From Symbiodinium natans (taxonomy: Eukaryota > Sar > Dinophyceae > Suessiales > Symbiodiniaceae), in NCBI GenBank assembly GCA_905221605.1, contig CAJNDS010001569.1, positions 510,451-574,450 of the forward strand: a stretch of 64,000 nt of DNA. Reading direction: 5' to 3'. How positions within the stretch are numbered: position 1 is the first letter of the stretch; every line of letters starts with the position of its first letter. Of the stretch, positions 22,894 to 33,865 are shown one piece after another. Under the pieces are notes generated by a model, which did no database searches, was not told where the DNA came from, and saw only the letters and a program-made list of their open reading frames with translations. The position numbers and the translations under genes are program-made.

Positions 22894-23199
22894 GGGGTTT
22901 AGGGTTTAGGGTTTAGGGTTTAGGGTTTAGGGTTTAGGGTTTAGTGTTTTGGAGTACTATACTTTATTTAATACTTATTTTGGGTTGCGGCTCTAGGGCT
23001 TGGGGTTTAGGGTTTAGGGCTTAGGGTTTTGGGTTTGGGGTTTTGGGTTTTGGAGTACTATACTTTAATACTTTTTTGGGTTCTGGGTTCCTTTTGTAGC
23101 TACTTATACCTAGAAACTCCAAAGTAGGGGGTTATGTCCTTGAGGGAGGGGTTTAGGCTTAGGGTTTTTGATTTAGGGTTTGGGTTTTTGTTTGGGTTT

Positions 23200-23460
23200 G
23201 GGGTTTAAAGTTTAGGGTTTGGGGTTTTGGGGTTTTGGGGTTTTGGGGTTTTGGGGTTTTGGGGTTTTGGGGTTTGGGGTTTAGGGTTTAGGCGTTTGGG
23301 GGTTTGGGGCTAGGGGTTTTGGGGTTTGGGGTTTGGGGTTTTTGGCTTAGGGTTTGAGATTTGGGGTTTTGGGGTTTGGGGTTTTGGGGTTTGGGGTTTT
23401 GGGGTTTTTGGTTTAGGGTTTGGCGTTTGGGGTTTAGGGTTTGGGGTTTGGGGTGGTGTG
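23200..23460. repeat. TTTTGGGG / TTTGGGG variant array
   Basis: Contains a perfect block of TTTTGGGG octamers (about 23222-23270) and further TTTTGGGG, TTTGGGG and TTTAGGG units. TTTTGGGG is the telomere unit of some ciliates, here only a local variant. Confidence 0.95.
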
Positions 23461-23712
23461 AGGGGGGGTGGAAGTTCCTGGGCAATCTAAGGAAAGCTTA
23501 GGGGATGTTGGGACTGACAGGTTACCTGCCACCCTCGGGCCTGTCCTTTGTTCATTCGTGACATGGCAATCTTGGCAGAACTTATTGGGCTAAACCCTAA
23601 ACCCTAAACCCTAAACCCTAAACCCTAAACCCTAAACCCTAAACAGGGATTATTAGGGTCTAGGGTTTGGAGCTTGCCTTGGTGGGGGCTGTGGCTTTAG
23701 ATGCCTACCGAG

Positions 23713-23753
23713 GATGCAGCCATAGTGAAGGCCGTCCACTTCGAAGCTATGGG
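23713..23753 (+). CDS. Candidate micro-exon
   Basis: ACCGAG|G acceptor, GTAAAC donor, 41 nt reading DAAIVKAVHFEAMG. CCCTAAA array upstream (23590-23643), TTTAGGG array downstream (23778 onward). Not recognised. Confidence 0.35.
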
Positions 23754-23933
23754 GTAAACCCCGAGCCCTAAACCAAAGGGTTTAGGGTTTAGGGTTTAGG
23801 GTTTAGGGTTCAGGGTTCAGGGTTTAGGGTTTGGGGTTTAGGGTTTTTGGTTTAAAACGATGAAGCCGCAAATGGTCAGTTCTCTACAGTATGAGATCCC
23901 TCTTTAATTCTTAGTTCCTAAGGATGCCCAAAG

Positions 23934-24043
23934 CCCTGGGGACCAAATGAACCCTACAATTGGGGTCATATACCCTATACCACGATAATTCCTCTTAAGG
24001 CATGTGAAGCCATGAGCCCTTTCTGGGTTCATTTGGTCCCCAA
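23934..24043. mobile_element. Hairpin element, family D (single copy)
   Basis: CCTGGGGACCAAATGAACCC at the left pairs with GGGTTCATTTGGTCCCCAAG at the right. About 110 bp, interior AT-rich with no ORF. Confidence 0.75.
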
Positions 24044-24234
24044 GGAAAGGGACCCCCAATCCAGAGTGATGAACAGATTATGAGACAGCGGTGTGATGCC
24101 GATGCCCAATACTGAAAGTGCAAGCTTCCACCCGAATACCTAAACTCGTTGGGTTTAGGCTGTAGGGTTTAGGGTTTAGGGTTTAGGGTTTAGGGCTTGG
24201 GTAACACAGCCCATTCCACATTCTCAGCCGCGAA

Positions 24235-24287
24235 GGTTGATAGCGTGCCACAGATTGGCGCACACTTTGTCCTCGCGTTCCTCCAAA
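24235..24287 (+). CDS. Candidate exon, possibly upstream part of the archaemetzincin-like gene
   Basis: CGCGAAG|G acceptor, GTGCCT donor; frame reads VDSVPQIGAHFVLAFLQ. Archaemetzincins have an N-terminal segment with an I/V-D-x-I/V-P-x-I-G-like start; the match is weak and by eye. TTTAGGG repeats lie on both sides. Confidence 0.3.
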
Positions 24288-25091
24288 GTGCCTGAGCTGG
24301 CAAATGGAGTGCAGCGAGGGAAGCGCAGAGGGGTTTCGTGTTCAGGCTTTTTGCTGGGTAGGGTTTAGGGCGTTTAGGGTTTAGGGCGTTTAGGGTTTAG
24401 GGTTTAGGGTTTAGGGTAGGGCTTTTTGCTGGGTAGGGTTTAGGGCGTTTAGGGTTTAGGGTTTAGGGTAACCCGAGCCCCACGTTGCACCGCGCTGCTG
24501 CCTTTCGGAACAATGGTAGACTGAAGGGACAGCATCTGGTGCGCTGTGCTACTCTGACGCTAAGCCCCGAACCCCAAAGCCTCTCATCATCATACAGCGG
24601 TTTAGGGTCATTATTTTTTGTGGCGGGGAGGGGGGGGGGTGGGTGGTGACTTTGCGTGAAGATTGCGTTAGAAGCTTGTGCGTATAGGATTGCAGTTCTC
24701 TGCTGAGTGGCCTTATGGCGCATGCAAATCGAACCCATCAAAAGGAACCAACATATATATATATATATATACATATGTGCTGCCTGAAGCTGAACTGGAA
24801 AGAAGCACGAGCAGGAGTACTTGTTGATTGCAGCCTGACCTCTGCAGCGCAAAGGCTGATCCTCGAAACTCTCAACCGGGCCCTAAACTCCAAACCCTAA
24901 ACCCTAACCCCAAAAACCCCTAAACCCCTAAACCCGAAGCCCCGAAACCCCTAAAGCCCTAAAACCTAAGCAGTCTTCACGATGCCCTGGGGTACAGGAG
25001 GCGGGGGAGGGACTTTAGAGTTCTTGGGGCATTTGACATAGGGCTCGTTGTGCTGTGGCAGAAGCCCTAGACACTAAACCCTAACCCTAAC

Positions 25092-25201
25092 TTGGTAGCC
25101 CAGTGGTACGATTTACCCTTGCTTTGGTTCCGGGTTCCCTTATAAAGTAACCGACCAAAAAAAGAGTACGCTCATGATAGTACGGTTACTGGGCTACTAA
25201 G
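25092..25201. mobile_element. Hairpin element, family B
   Basis: TTGGTAGCCCAGTGGTACG at the left and CGGTTACTGGGCTACTAA at the right. Interior GGTTCCGGGTTCCCTTATAA and AAGTAACCGACCAAAAAAAG are typical. Confidence 0.85.
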
Positions 25202-26852
25202 CTAAACCCTCCACCCTGTTGGCCGCTTCCCCTAGATGGCAAGGCTTCTTGGACCCTCGTGCGTCGGTCGCCCAGCTTCCCTATGCATTTAAACCCTAAA
25301 CCCTAAACCCTAAACCCTGAACCCTAAACCCTAAACCTTAAACCATTAAAGGCTTCGTGTTAAGGACTTCCTGTTCAAGGATATGTAGAGCACCCTAAAC
25401 CGGAATTGGAAGCCCTGAGACCTGCTTAGGCTTCGGGCTTTGGAGTCTTAAGCTACCCCATGCTAGCTACCACTTGCTCTAATCAGGCCCACATAAGCCC
25501 ATTCCGGCCTTTTCTTGGGTAGGTGTCTGCCTTTTCTTGGGTAGGTGTCGTTCGGGTCGGTTCGCTGATGTACGATCCACAGATTTCGGGGTACTCAAAT
25601 ACGGCTCACAATGTAGAGGCCTGAAGTAACGGGATGTCTGTTTAGGGGCTAGGGTTTAGGGTTTAGGCTTTTGGGCCCAGGGTTAAGGGTTTGGAGTTTC
25701 GGAACGACGGTTCTTCTGAGAGGGTTCATGGACATGAAGCAGGTACCAGGATGGGCTATTAGGCCCTATAATCCCCATAATCAACCCTATAAAGGGCCTT
25801 TTTTCAGGGGTTATGGGAGTATAGTCGCTCGTCCTCGTATGGTCATAAGTAGGGCATTGGGTACAACGTAGCTGCCTTGTGCATAACGTTTGTTTCCACC
25901 AGGTCCGGCCCTTCGGTTGACTCGTCTTTTGTTGCTTGGGCTTTAGGGTTTAGGGTTTGGGGTTTAGGGTTTAGGGTTTATTTCAACAAGGCTGGAACGA
26001 AGCCCGAAGCCCTAAACTTCGACCCGCTGATGCCCTAAACCCCCGGCCCTGCTCCATAAACCCCTTGAACCCTAACTCCCTTTGGCCCTGAACCCTTATA
26101 GGGTTTATAGGGTTTACAGAGTTTATAAGATTCATAGGGTGTATAGGGTTTATGGGCTTTATAGGGTCTAAGCCCTGACAACATCTTCATGGTCCGACCG
26201 CACATGCAGTGACTCGGAGCCCGCGTGCAAACTATCTGCTCAGCTGGTGCGAGGGCCTCCAGTTTCCCCGACGCATTTGGCACGTTTTGGGGGGAGGTGC
26301 TTCTTCTGCAAGCAGAGGCGATCAAAAATTGGAGCATTTTTGGCCGCACGGCATGCAGGGCACCCAAAAGCCCATCAGAGGCAAAGCGGCACTTGCTTTG
26401 GATCTGTGCACCGCTTGTCAGCCTTCTGGGGTTCGGGTTTCGGAGTTTAGGGTGTCGGGTTTTGGGGTTTAGTACTTAGGGTTTGGGGTTTGGGGGGTAG
26501 GTGTGGGGTTTAGGCACCACCCCGTGCCCGTGTAGGGCGTACGGGTGCTCAGGGCTTAGGACCGTTTGGAGGTGGGGTAGCTGAAACTGGGGCTAGAAGT
26601 AGGCCAGGGCAACTTTTGCATGGGTACTGGCGGGAACCCGGCACCCTAAACCTTAAACTCTACACCCTAGAAACCCTAAACCCTCCAAATCCTAAAGCCC
26701 TAAACCTTAAACTTTCCTAAACCCTACAACCCTAAACCCTAAGTCCTTAATTTCTAAACCCTTAACCCTTAACCCTTAACCCTAAACCCTACAACCCTAA
26801 ACCCTCGTCCCAAAACCCTAAACCCTAAACCCTACACCCTAAGCGCGCCCAG
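25202..26852. other. Unique sequence and degenerate repeats
   Basis: A 21-bp direct duplication (CCTTTTCTTGGGTAGGTGTC) lies at 25510-25551. A + strand frame at 26225-26479 reads AFGTFWGEVLLLQAEAIKNW in its middle and looks gene-like but is unassigned. CCCTAAA-type units fill 26640-26842 ahead of the next exon. Confidence 0.4.
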
Positions 26853-28411
26853 GGCCTGCACGTTGGCCCTGACCCCCGTGGACCTCTATCCACCCGAGCA
26901 CTACGACTACGTCACGGGCATGCCCCGTGGCCTGGTATTTAGGGTTTAGGGTTTGGGGTTTAGGGTTTAGGGTTTAGGGGTTGTCGTGTTGAGGGTTGCG
27001 GGGTCGTCGTGTTGAAGGAAGGTTCAGGCTTCAGGGTTTCGGGCTTAGGGCTTGTGACTGCTTAGGGTTCGAGGCTCAAAGTTCGGGATTTCAGGCCTTG
27101 CAGTCCCTGGGATCTTCAGAAGCAGCCCTGACTGCAAGGACATTTGAAGCAGACAGAAAAGCAAACTTCCGATCGAAGTCTTGTGCCTCTGCCCCGAAAA
27201 CCCTGCGGCCCGAAGGCCCCAAAACCCTAAACCCTGAACCCTAAACACTAAACCCCTCGAGTCCTGCCCTTGAATAGCAACCGGACACGTACAACCTCGC
27301 CAGGACCGACCCGCAAGACAGGCTCGGCCTCTACTCCACCGCAAGGCCCCGTCCTGAAGTTTCGGTGAGAGTTTTAGGTTCATGGTACCTATTAACTATA
27401 ACTGTACTTTGTGCTGTACTTATAACCATATTAGGGCACTTGAGGGGCTCATAAGTGGGCTATAAGTACAGGTCTCATTGGTTAATGAGTACCATGAGCC
27501 TCCCTGCATCTACTCTGGGCTGTTTTAGGGTGTGTTTTTGAGTTCTCTGGGCCCTTAGTCCCATGTAGCCCAATAGAACCCACGAAAATAACATTGTTCA
27601 GCCCGCCCCCCCCCCCCCCCCCCCCCCCGTAAACCCTAAACCCTAAACCCTAAACCCTCAACCCTAAACCCTAACACCCCAATGCTGTTTGTGTTGAAGG
27701 TTCATGGCGAGTCGGGGTCTTTGAAATGCCCCAAGTAAAGTCCTGACCATGTAACTACCCGAAGCCGGAAAAGCCCCATAAGCCGGTTTAGGGTTTAGGG
27801 TTTAGGGTGTAGGGCTTAAGCCCTAAACCGTACTTCTGACCCCACCCATGGCCCTCCTAAACCCTGCAGCCTTTAGGTGGCAAACGCTGAAACACTGAGC
27901 CCCCAAAAAGCAACCCGAAAAAGCGAACCCTGAAACCCTAAGCCCTCAGCCCGAACAAAGCGAAACCTGAAGCCAAAAGTAGCTCTGAAAACGCGCGCTC
28001 TAAAAAGTTCCACCCTAAAACCCTAGCCATTCAACCGATCCCCCCCGTCCCGCCGTCCCCCCCCCCCCGTCCCCCCCCCCCGTCCCCCCACACCTCCCCC
28101 CCACCCGTCCCCCCCCCCCCCACCACCGTCGCTCCCCGCGCCGCGTCCCCCCACCGTTCCCCCCCCTCCCGCCCCCCGTCCCCCCCCCCGGGCCTCCCCC
28201 CCAGAAAAAATTAAAACACAAATCATAACCCTCCGACCCTAACCCTAAAAGCCCTAAAACCTTAAACCCATAAAACCTAAAACCCTAACCCCTAACCCTA
28301 CACACCCTAAACCCAATAAAAAGAAATCCACGATTCCAAAGAGCTTGGAAGCACTTGTGTGCAGGTACTTCAGCGGCCACGCGGAGGCCCCTGCAGCACT
28401 GTCTCTTCTGG
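26853..28411 (+). CDS. Archaemetzincin-like (peptidase family M54) gene fragment, three exons
   Basis: Exons 26853-26921, 27304-27345 and 28365-28411 join in frame with two GC-AG introns (GCCCCG and GCCCCG donors, AG|G acceptors). Joined they read TLALTPVDLYPPEHYDYV, TGMTDPQDRLGLYSTARY and FSGHAEAPAALSLLG. Archaemetzincins have an LGIT-x-x-DLYP segment, then FVFG and a G(V/I)xSFARY strand before the HExxHxxGxxH-C zinc site; the first two blocks fit well (TPVDLYP, DYVTGMTD, LGLYSTARY). The zinc-binding exon was not found with confidence. Introns contain TTTAGGG after the first exon and CCCTAAA before the second and third, plus a hairpin element at 27374-27501. Confidence 0.55.
27374..27501. 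mobile_element. Hairpin element, family E (single copy), in the archaemetzincin-like gene
   Basis: TTAGGTTCATGGTACCTATT at the left pairs imperfectly with GGTTAATGAGTACCATGAGC at the right; the inner sequences AACTGTACTT.. and ..AAGTACAGG also pair. 128 bp, starting 28 bp after the donor of exon 2. Confidence 0.7.
27604..28203. repeat. C-rich low-complexity tracts
   Basis: A run of about 25 C at 27604-27628 and a CCCCCCGTCC-type tract at 28040-28203. The tract opens a glycine-rich frame on the minus strand (28015-28226) that I treat as an artefact. Confidence 0.9.
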
Positions 28412-28427
28412 GCCTTCTGGGGTTTGG

Positions 28428-28570
28428 GGCTTCAGGGCTTCAGGGCTTCAGGGCTTTAGGGCTTTAGGGCTTTAGGGCTTTAGGGCTTTAGGGCTTTAGG
28501 GCTTTAGGGCTTTATGGCTTTAGGGCTTTAGGGCTGCTTTAGAGTTTAGGGCTTTAGGGCTTTAGGAACT
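28428..28570. repeat. GGGCTTTAG nonamer array
   Basis: About 14 copies of a 9-bp unit (three GGGCTTCA, then GGGCTTTAG), directly after the third archaemetzincin-like exon. Unit is the telomere heptamer plus two bases. Confidence 0.95.
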
Positions 28571-28869
28571 AAAGGGTTTGGGGTCGAGAGGGTTTACTGT
28601 AGTGCTTAAGGCTTCGGGCTTCGCGGCTTGGAGTTGAGGGTTTCGGATTTCGGGCTTCGACTTGAGGGTAGGGAGCCCCCCCCCCCCCCCCCCTCTCCCC
28701 CCAAAAAAAGAAGTCCCCAAACCTGTCAGAAAACCCGGCCCACACTCATGAACCCTAACGTTCTTGTCAAATGTTCTAAGGTTAAGGTATGGGCCCGGTC
28801 AATCTGCACGTACGTGTGTATATATATATATACGCACACACACATATTTGTACTATGTTATGCATTATG

Positions 28870-28907
<38 letters not shown>

Positions 28908-29684
28908 CAAATAGGTATAAACACATATGTATATATGTGGGGTATACAGTAGGACCCTCAAATATGGGCCCCCAAAATGTGCACCCGAGAAAGCAGGATC
29001 ATCACCGCATGAGCGTCGACGGCAGCGACGCGGACGGAGGCCTGGACTTGGGTTTAGGATTTAGGGTTTGGGGTTTAGGGCTTAGGGTTTAGGATTTAGG
29101 ATTTAAGGTTTAGGGTTTAACGGTTTAGGGTTTAGGGTCTAGGGTTTAGGTCTGGATGGAGGGCTTTCTTGGGGATGTCGAAGAACCAGAGTCTAGGGTA
29201 CAACAAAAAAAGGCTCATGCTTTGATTTGGTTCCCGAAGACCCTCTGCATTGAAGCCTTATTGTCCTAAGGCCTACACCGTGAATCCTCAATAACCCCTA
29301 TTCAGCTCCTTCGCAGCGCCTCAGCATCAGCATCTGGTAGGACATGGCTCGTGCGTGCAGGCTTGGGGCTTGTCTACCCTAAACTCTAGGCGCTAGTGCC
29401 CAAGCCCTGTTCCTCCAATCCAGCGAAAGTTTCTGGACAGGCACACCTGGGCTGATGGTGGTTAATCATCGGGTGTGTTTTAGGTTCTGCTGGGACGTAT
29501 AAGTATAGGTTTTACATGTTTAACGGGTTTAGGGCTTAAAAGGTCTATAGGGTTTTTAGGGTTTGTAGGTTGTGTAGGCTCATGGGTCTTGCGGCGATTT
29601 AAGGGAGTTTACAGGGTTTCGTTCATAGGGGCGTTCTAGGCCTTATAGAGTTAGAGGGCCTAATCGGACCTAGAGCGGGCCCGT

Positions 29685-29750
29685 CTTCCCTTTTTTCGGG
29701 TTCGGGTTCCCTTATAAGTAAGCCCCTCGGAACCAAAAAGAAGGCTCCCT
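29685..29750. mobile_element. Partial family B hairpin
   Basis: CTTCCCTTTTTTCGGGTTCG, GGTTCCCTTATAAGTAAGCC and AACCAAAAAG match the interior of family B; the terminal TTGGTAGCCCAGT repeats are missing. Confidence 0.6.
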
Positions 29751-29862
29751 AAACGCTACACCCTAAACCCTAAACCCTAAGGGTCCAGGTCCCTTTTTGA
29801 AGTGAAGGTATCTGCTGTTGAGGTAGATGAGCAGTAGCCCTGAAGCCCAGGCCCTGGCCTTG

Positions 29863-29985
29863 GGGTTTAGGGTTTAGGGTTTAGGGTTTAGGGTTTAGGG
29901 TTTAGGGTTTAGGGTTTAGGGTTTAGGGTTTAGGGTTTAGGGTTTAGGGTTTAGGGTTTAGGGTTAGGGTTTAGGGTTTAGGGTT
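29863..29985. repeat. TTTAGGG telomere-like array
   Basis: About 17 heptamers, mostly perfect. Confidence 0.97.
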
Positions 29986-31254
29986 TGGGTTGTAGGGTTT
30001 AGGGTTTTGGGTTTTGGGGGCTGTTTAGGGCTTCGGGTTTAGGGTTTGGGGTTTAGGGTTTAGGGTTTAGGCCTGCGGCGTGGGGGTTTTCGCCTTTGCC
30101 TCCCCAGGTGCAGTTAGCCACCGCCTGTCCGCCCGCAGCGATCCGCCGTTCTCCCCAAGTCAGCAGCGGCACTCGGTGGTGTCCCTTCCTGATAAACCCT
30201 AAAAGGGTTACCTCTGTAATTAGGAGTTATGGTACTATATGGTGTCCTTTCCTTATGCACCCTAAAAGGGTCTTATGGCTTCATCTGCCCCAGTAGGAGA
30301 AATAGTAGTATAGGGCATATGCCCCCACCCAGGGTTCGAGTAAGGATTCAATGCCTACCCCACCAGAACTCAGAGCAACTGCCACGTGTTTGTTGCAGCG
30401 GTTTTTTTTGGGTGTGAAAGCATATTCCTGAATGCGACAAACCTCATCCAAATCGCAAACCCTATAGGACCCGGAACCGAACTCTCAGCTTTCGGGTTTA
30501 GGGCTGCATGCAGCAACCCAGCAAGGACCTCAGTGTTAAGAGGCTGAGGGTTAAAGGGTTTAGGGCTCTTTGCCCCCCCCCCGAAATCCCCAAGCTCGCC
30601 TTTTTTGAGACGCCATCTCTGGAGACTCTTCTGTCTACCCCTAAACCTTATGAACGCCAAACCCTACACCTACACCCCCATGATGGAGATTGCTGGAATC
30701 GCGAAGCCGTGGGGATGCTAGAGGGACGGGAGCGGCTAGAGAGCGCGAGGTAGCCTAAGTTGTTCCCCCCTGAGGTTCTAGGGTTAAGGGTTTGGGGTTT
30801 AGGGTTTAGAGGCTCCTGCACAGGAACTTAAAGTTACCAGAACAGGGTGATCTTGTAATGGTAACTTAGTTGCAAAAGGCTGCTTGGGTTCTTTTCTGTG
30901 GTGTTTCCCTTTAGTTTACCGGCCGGCCGGAAACCCTTGTAGTTTGGGTCGCAAAAAACAAGAGGCTTCCCTCCCCCCACCTTCCCCGAGTACAGGCACA
31001 CATCCCTCCGCTATTGTGACAGCTGAGCTTGCGCAAGGAAGCGCGCTACTGGCACGAACAAATCACTTCATTTGCTTTAGAAGGTTCTTGCCTGGCACGA
31101 GGGACGTTGCCCAGGCAAGCTGCAAGACCTCGATTGCATGCAAGTACTGGAGGGATGGGCAAGCCGTAGCGCGCATCATAAGCACCAGCCACTTACGGCG
31201 TGAGAGGCCCATAAGTTCTAAGGATTAGAGCTTTTGGGGAACCTGAGGTTCATG

Positions 31255-32165
31255 ATGCACACCGGTGCTGGCCCCCACATTCACCCAGCTGACGCTCGTG
31301 GTGCGCGCCATGGCTTGCCCATCCCTCGAGGACACGCCCAGCTGATGCTCATGATGCGCGCCGGTGCTGGCCCCCACATTCACCCCGGTGCTGGCCCCCA
31401 GCTGATGCTCATGATGCGCGCCGGTGCTGGCCCCCACATTCACCCAGCTGATGCTCATGATGCGCGCTATGGCTTGCCCATCCCTCGAGGACACGCCCAG
31501 CTGATGCTCATGATGCGCGCCGGACGCGCCGGTGCTGGCCCCCACATTCACCCAGCTGATACTCATGATGCGCGCCGGTGCTGGCCCCTACATTCACCCA
31601 GCTGATGCTCATGATGCGCGCTATGGCTTGCCCATCCCTCGAGGACACGCCCAGCTGATGCTCATGATGCACACGCTATGCCTTGCCCATCCCTCGAAGA
31701 TACCCCCAGCTGATGCTCATGATGCGCGCCGGTGCTGGCCCCCACATGCCCCCAGCTCACGCTCATGATGCGCGCTATGGCTTGCGCGCCGGTGCTGGCC
31801 CCCACATTCACCCAGCTGATGCTCATGATGCGCGCCGGTGCTGGCCCCCACATTCACCCAGCTGATGCTTATGATGCGCGCTATGGCTTGCCCATCCCTC
31901 GAGGACACGCCCAGCTGATGCTCATGATGCGCGCTATGGCTTGCCCATCCCTCGAGGATACGCCCAGCTGATGCTCATGATGCGCCCCGGTGCTGCCCCC
32001 GCATTCACCCAACGAAAGCTCATGATGACGCGCCGGTGCTGGCCCACACATTCACCCAGCTAATCCTCATGATGCGTGCTATGGCTTGCCCATCCCTCAA
32101 ATCCTCGAGACTTCGCCAAGCTCATGCTCATGATGCGCGCCGGTGTTGGCCCCCAAATGCACCTC
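31255..32165. repeat. Minisatellite with two alternating units of about 46 and 53 bp
   Basis: Unit 1 contains CCGGTGCTGGCCCCCACATT and CACCCAGCTGATGCTCATGA; unit 2 contains ATGGCTTGCCCATCCCTCGA and the same CAGCTGATGCTCATGATGCG end. About 18 units alternate irregularly, degrading toward 32165. It is open in several frames on both strands (for example PADAHDARYGLPIPRGH and ARIMSISWVNVGAS), so the frames are not evidence of a protein. Confidence 0.95.
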
Positions 32166-32719
32166 TTCTGATCCTTAAACAAACCCTCGATCGCCTGCTT
32201 AGGCTTAGACATGCATGGCTTGAGATTTTGGCTTTCGCGGTTTTTCTTTCTTGCAAAGCGAAAGGTGCTCGAAAGACTCAGAGAAAAATCATTGATGTGG
32301 GAAGCCATCCTGCCGTTTTCAGACCGATTTTCATTAAATACGTATACTTCGCCGCAGGCTTCTATCGCACGGGATTACTGAGTGGGCGCTCCAGATATGC
32401 TCGGTGGGACAGAGGGATACACAGGGGGGGGGACTCCAAGGATACTCGGCAAAACTCTCGGTGGGCACTCCAAGGATATCCAAGGATACTTGCGAAACTC
32501 TCTGACAGGTGGGCACTCCAGGGTTTAGGGTTTTGGGTTTAGGGTTTAGGGTTCAGGGTTTAGGGAAACCACTTCACAACCCCGCGCCGAGGGTGGCGAA
32601 AAAGTGACCTGCTTTAAAGCCCGAAGCCAGATGCCTAAAGCCCCCCCCCCCCCCCAAACCCCAAGCCCTAATCCTAAGCCCTAAACTCTCAACCCCCCAC
32701 CCCCCCCTCGAACCCCAAG
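32166..32719. other. Unique sequence and inverted copy of the 14.7-kb tandem repeat
   Basis: 32166-32360 is unique. 32370-32520 contains GTGGGCACTCCAAGGATAC-type units, the reverse complement of the GTATCCCTGGAGTGCCCAC unit at 14700-14975. TTTAGGG and CCCTAAA-type units follow to 32719. Confidence 0.6.
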
Positions 32720-32787
32720 GCATTCTGTTACGCCGCTGTCGCCCGGGAGCAGCGCTACGGCCCAGGCCCGTTCGGAGGAGTCCTGGG
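32720..32787 (+). CDS. Candidate exon, unknown protein
   Basis: CCCAAG|G acceptor after C-rich repeats; frame AFCYAAVAREQRYGPGPF then GGVL. G-strand repeats resume about 40 bp downstream. Codon use resembles the photolyase exons; family unknown. Confidence 0.4.
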
Positions 32788-32829
32788 GGGTCTTCATAGG
32801 GCCTTCAGGAGCTTGGGGCACAAGATGCC

Positions 32830-33806
32830 CCTCAGGGTTTATAGGGTTAGGGTTTATGGGGTTTGTGGGGTTTATGGGGCTTATGGGGTTTTGGGGTTTT
32901 GGGTTTTGGCTTTGGGTTTGGGGTTTAGGGATTCGGGTTCATAGGGTTTAGGGTTGAGGGTTTTGGTATAGGGTTTATAGTGTTTAGGTATTCGAAATCA
33001 AGGGGGTCTTACGCGGTTTCAACTGAAGGTCCCCTATATGCAGAAGGAGTTCTGCGTTAACCACGTGCTCCTGACAGGGCCCGAAACTTTAACAAACAAC
33101 CCTACAAACAACCCACGTGGTCTTGCGAGGGCGGCCAGGTGGGTCTTACGTCCCAAACCCAACAACCGAAACCCTGAAACCATCTGAAACCTGCAAGCCC
33201 TTAACCCTGGGAGCCTCAACGCTAACCCCTACACCCCAAAAATCCCTAAACCCAAGACCTCCAATCCCAACCCAAGGAACCTAAGACCCTAAAAACCATA
33301 AGCCCTAAACCATGAGCCGGAACACATTTCAACGTCAAATTCTGGGCCCGGGTTTGCAGGGTTTGGAGTTTAGGAGTTTGGAGCTTAGGGTTTGACAGGG
33401 GTTTTGCTATGCAAGGGTTGGTTCGAGTTCGGGGGCCGGTTTCCTTGAGTCCTTTTTGGCGGCTTCAAGCGCCATCACGGAGCAGGTTGACGTCGAGGCA
33501 ATGACACAATGACACTCATACTCCTACAATGGGGTAGGCCTGGGGCCCATAGATACCCTAAACCCTAAGCCCTAAACCGTAGACCAGGATTTCTGTCTCG
33601 GGCTTTGGGTCTGGGGTTCATATGGATCTCTGGCAAGATCCTTATGAGTCGGCTAGTTGGAGCCTAGTTCGAATAAAAACTCATGAACCTTCAGGCAGAA
33701 CCCCACAGTACTTTGTAACCCCTAGCCCTTATAAACCCTAAACCCTAAACCCTAAACTTGAAAAGGTGGGGTGCAGGGTGATTTGAAGTCTCGCTTTGGG
33801 TTGTAG
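32830..33806. other. Degenerate telomere-like repeats and unique sequence
   Basis: G-strand repeats 32830-32990, C-strand repeats 33180-33310 and 33545-33760; unique islands at 33020-33180 and 33400-33540 have short open frames but no clear exon borders. Confidence 0.4.
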
Positions 33807-33865
33807 GCGCGGGCCAAGCGCCTCGAGTTGTCCAAACTCTTCGCAGCTTGGCAGAAAGAATCAAG
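33807..33865 (+). CDS. Candidate exon, unknown protein
   Basis: TTGTAG|G acceptor preceded by CCCTAAA units (33733-33756) and followed by TTTAGGG units (33908 onward). Frame reads ARAKRLELSKLFAAWQKES, helix-like and charged. Not recognised; donor undecided. Confidence 0.4.

Larger units (their letters stand above)
28575..31150. other. Low-complexity and unique sequence without a recognised gene
   Basis: C-run 28678-28700, (TA)n-rich 28815-28940, TTTAGGG runs 29050-29150, a partial family B hairpin 29685-29750, a TTTAGGG array 29863-29985, a 62-bp tandem duplication around 30177-30275 (GGTGTCC...AACCCTAAAAGGGT), and unique sequence with short frames at 30590-30750 and 30884-31228. Confidence 0.45.

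Noticed and set aside
28015-28226. Glycine-rich minus-strand frames
   Set aside because: Products of C-runs only.
31225-32165. Open frames on both strands in the minisatellite, and the array as a possible CRISPR
   Set aside because: Units abut each other with no unique spacers, and the DNA is eukaryotic; frames are open on both strands because of the repeat.
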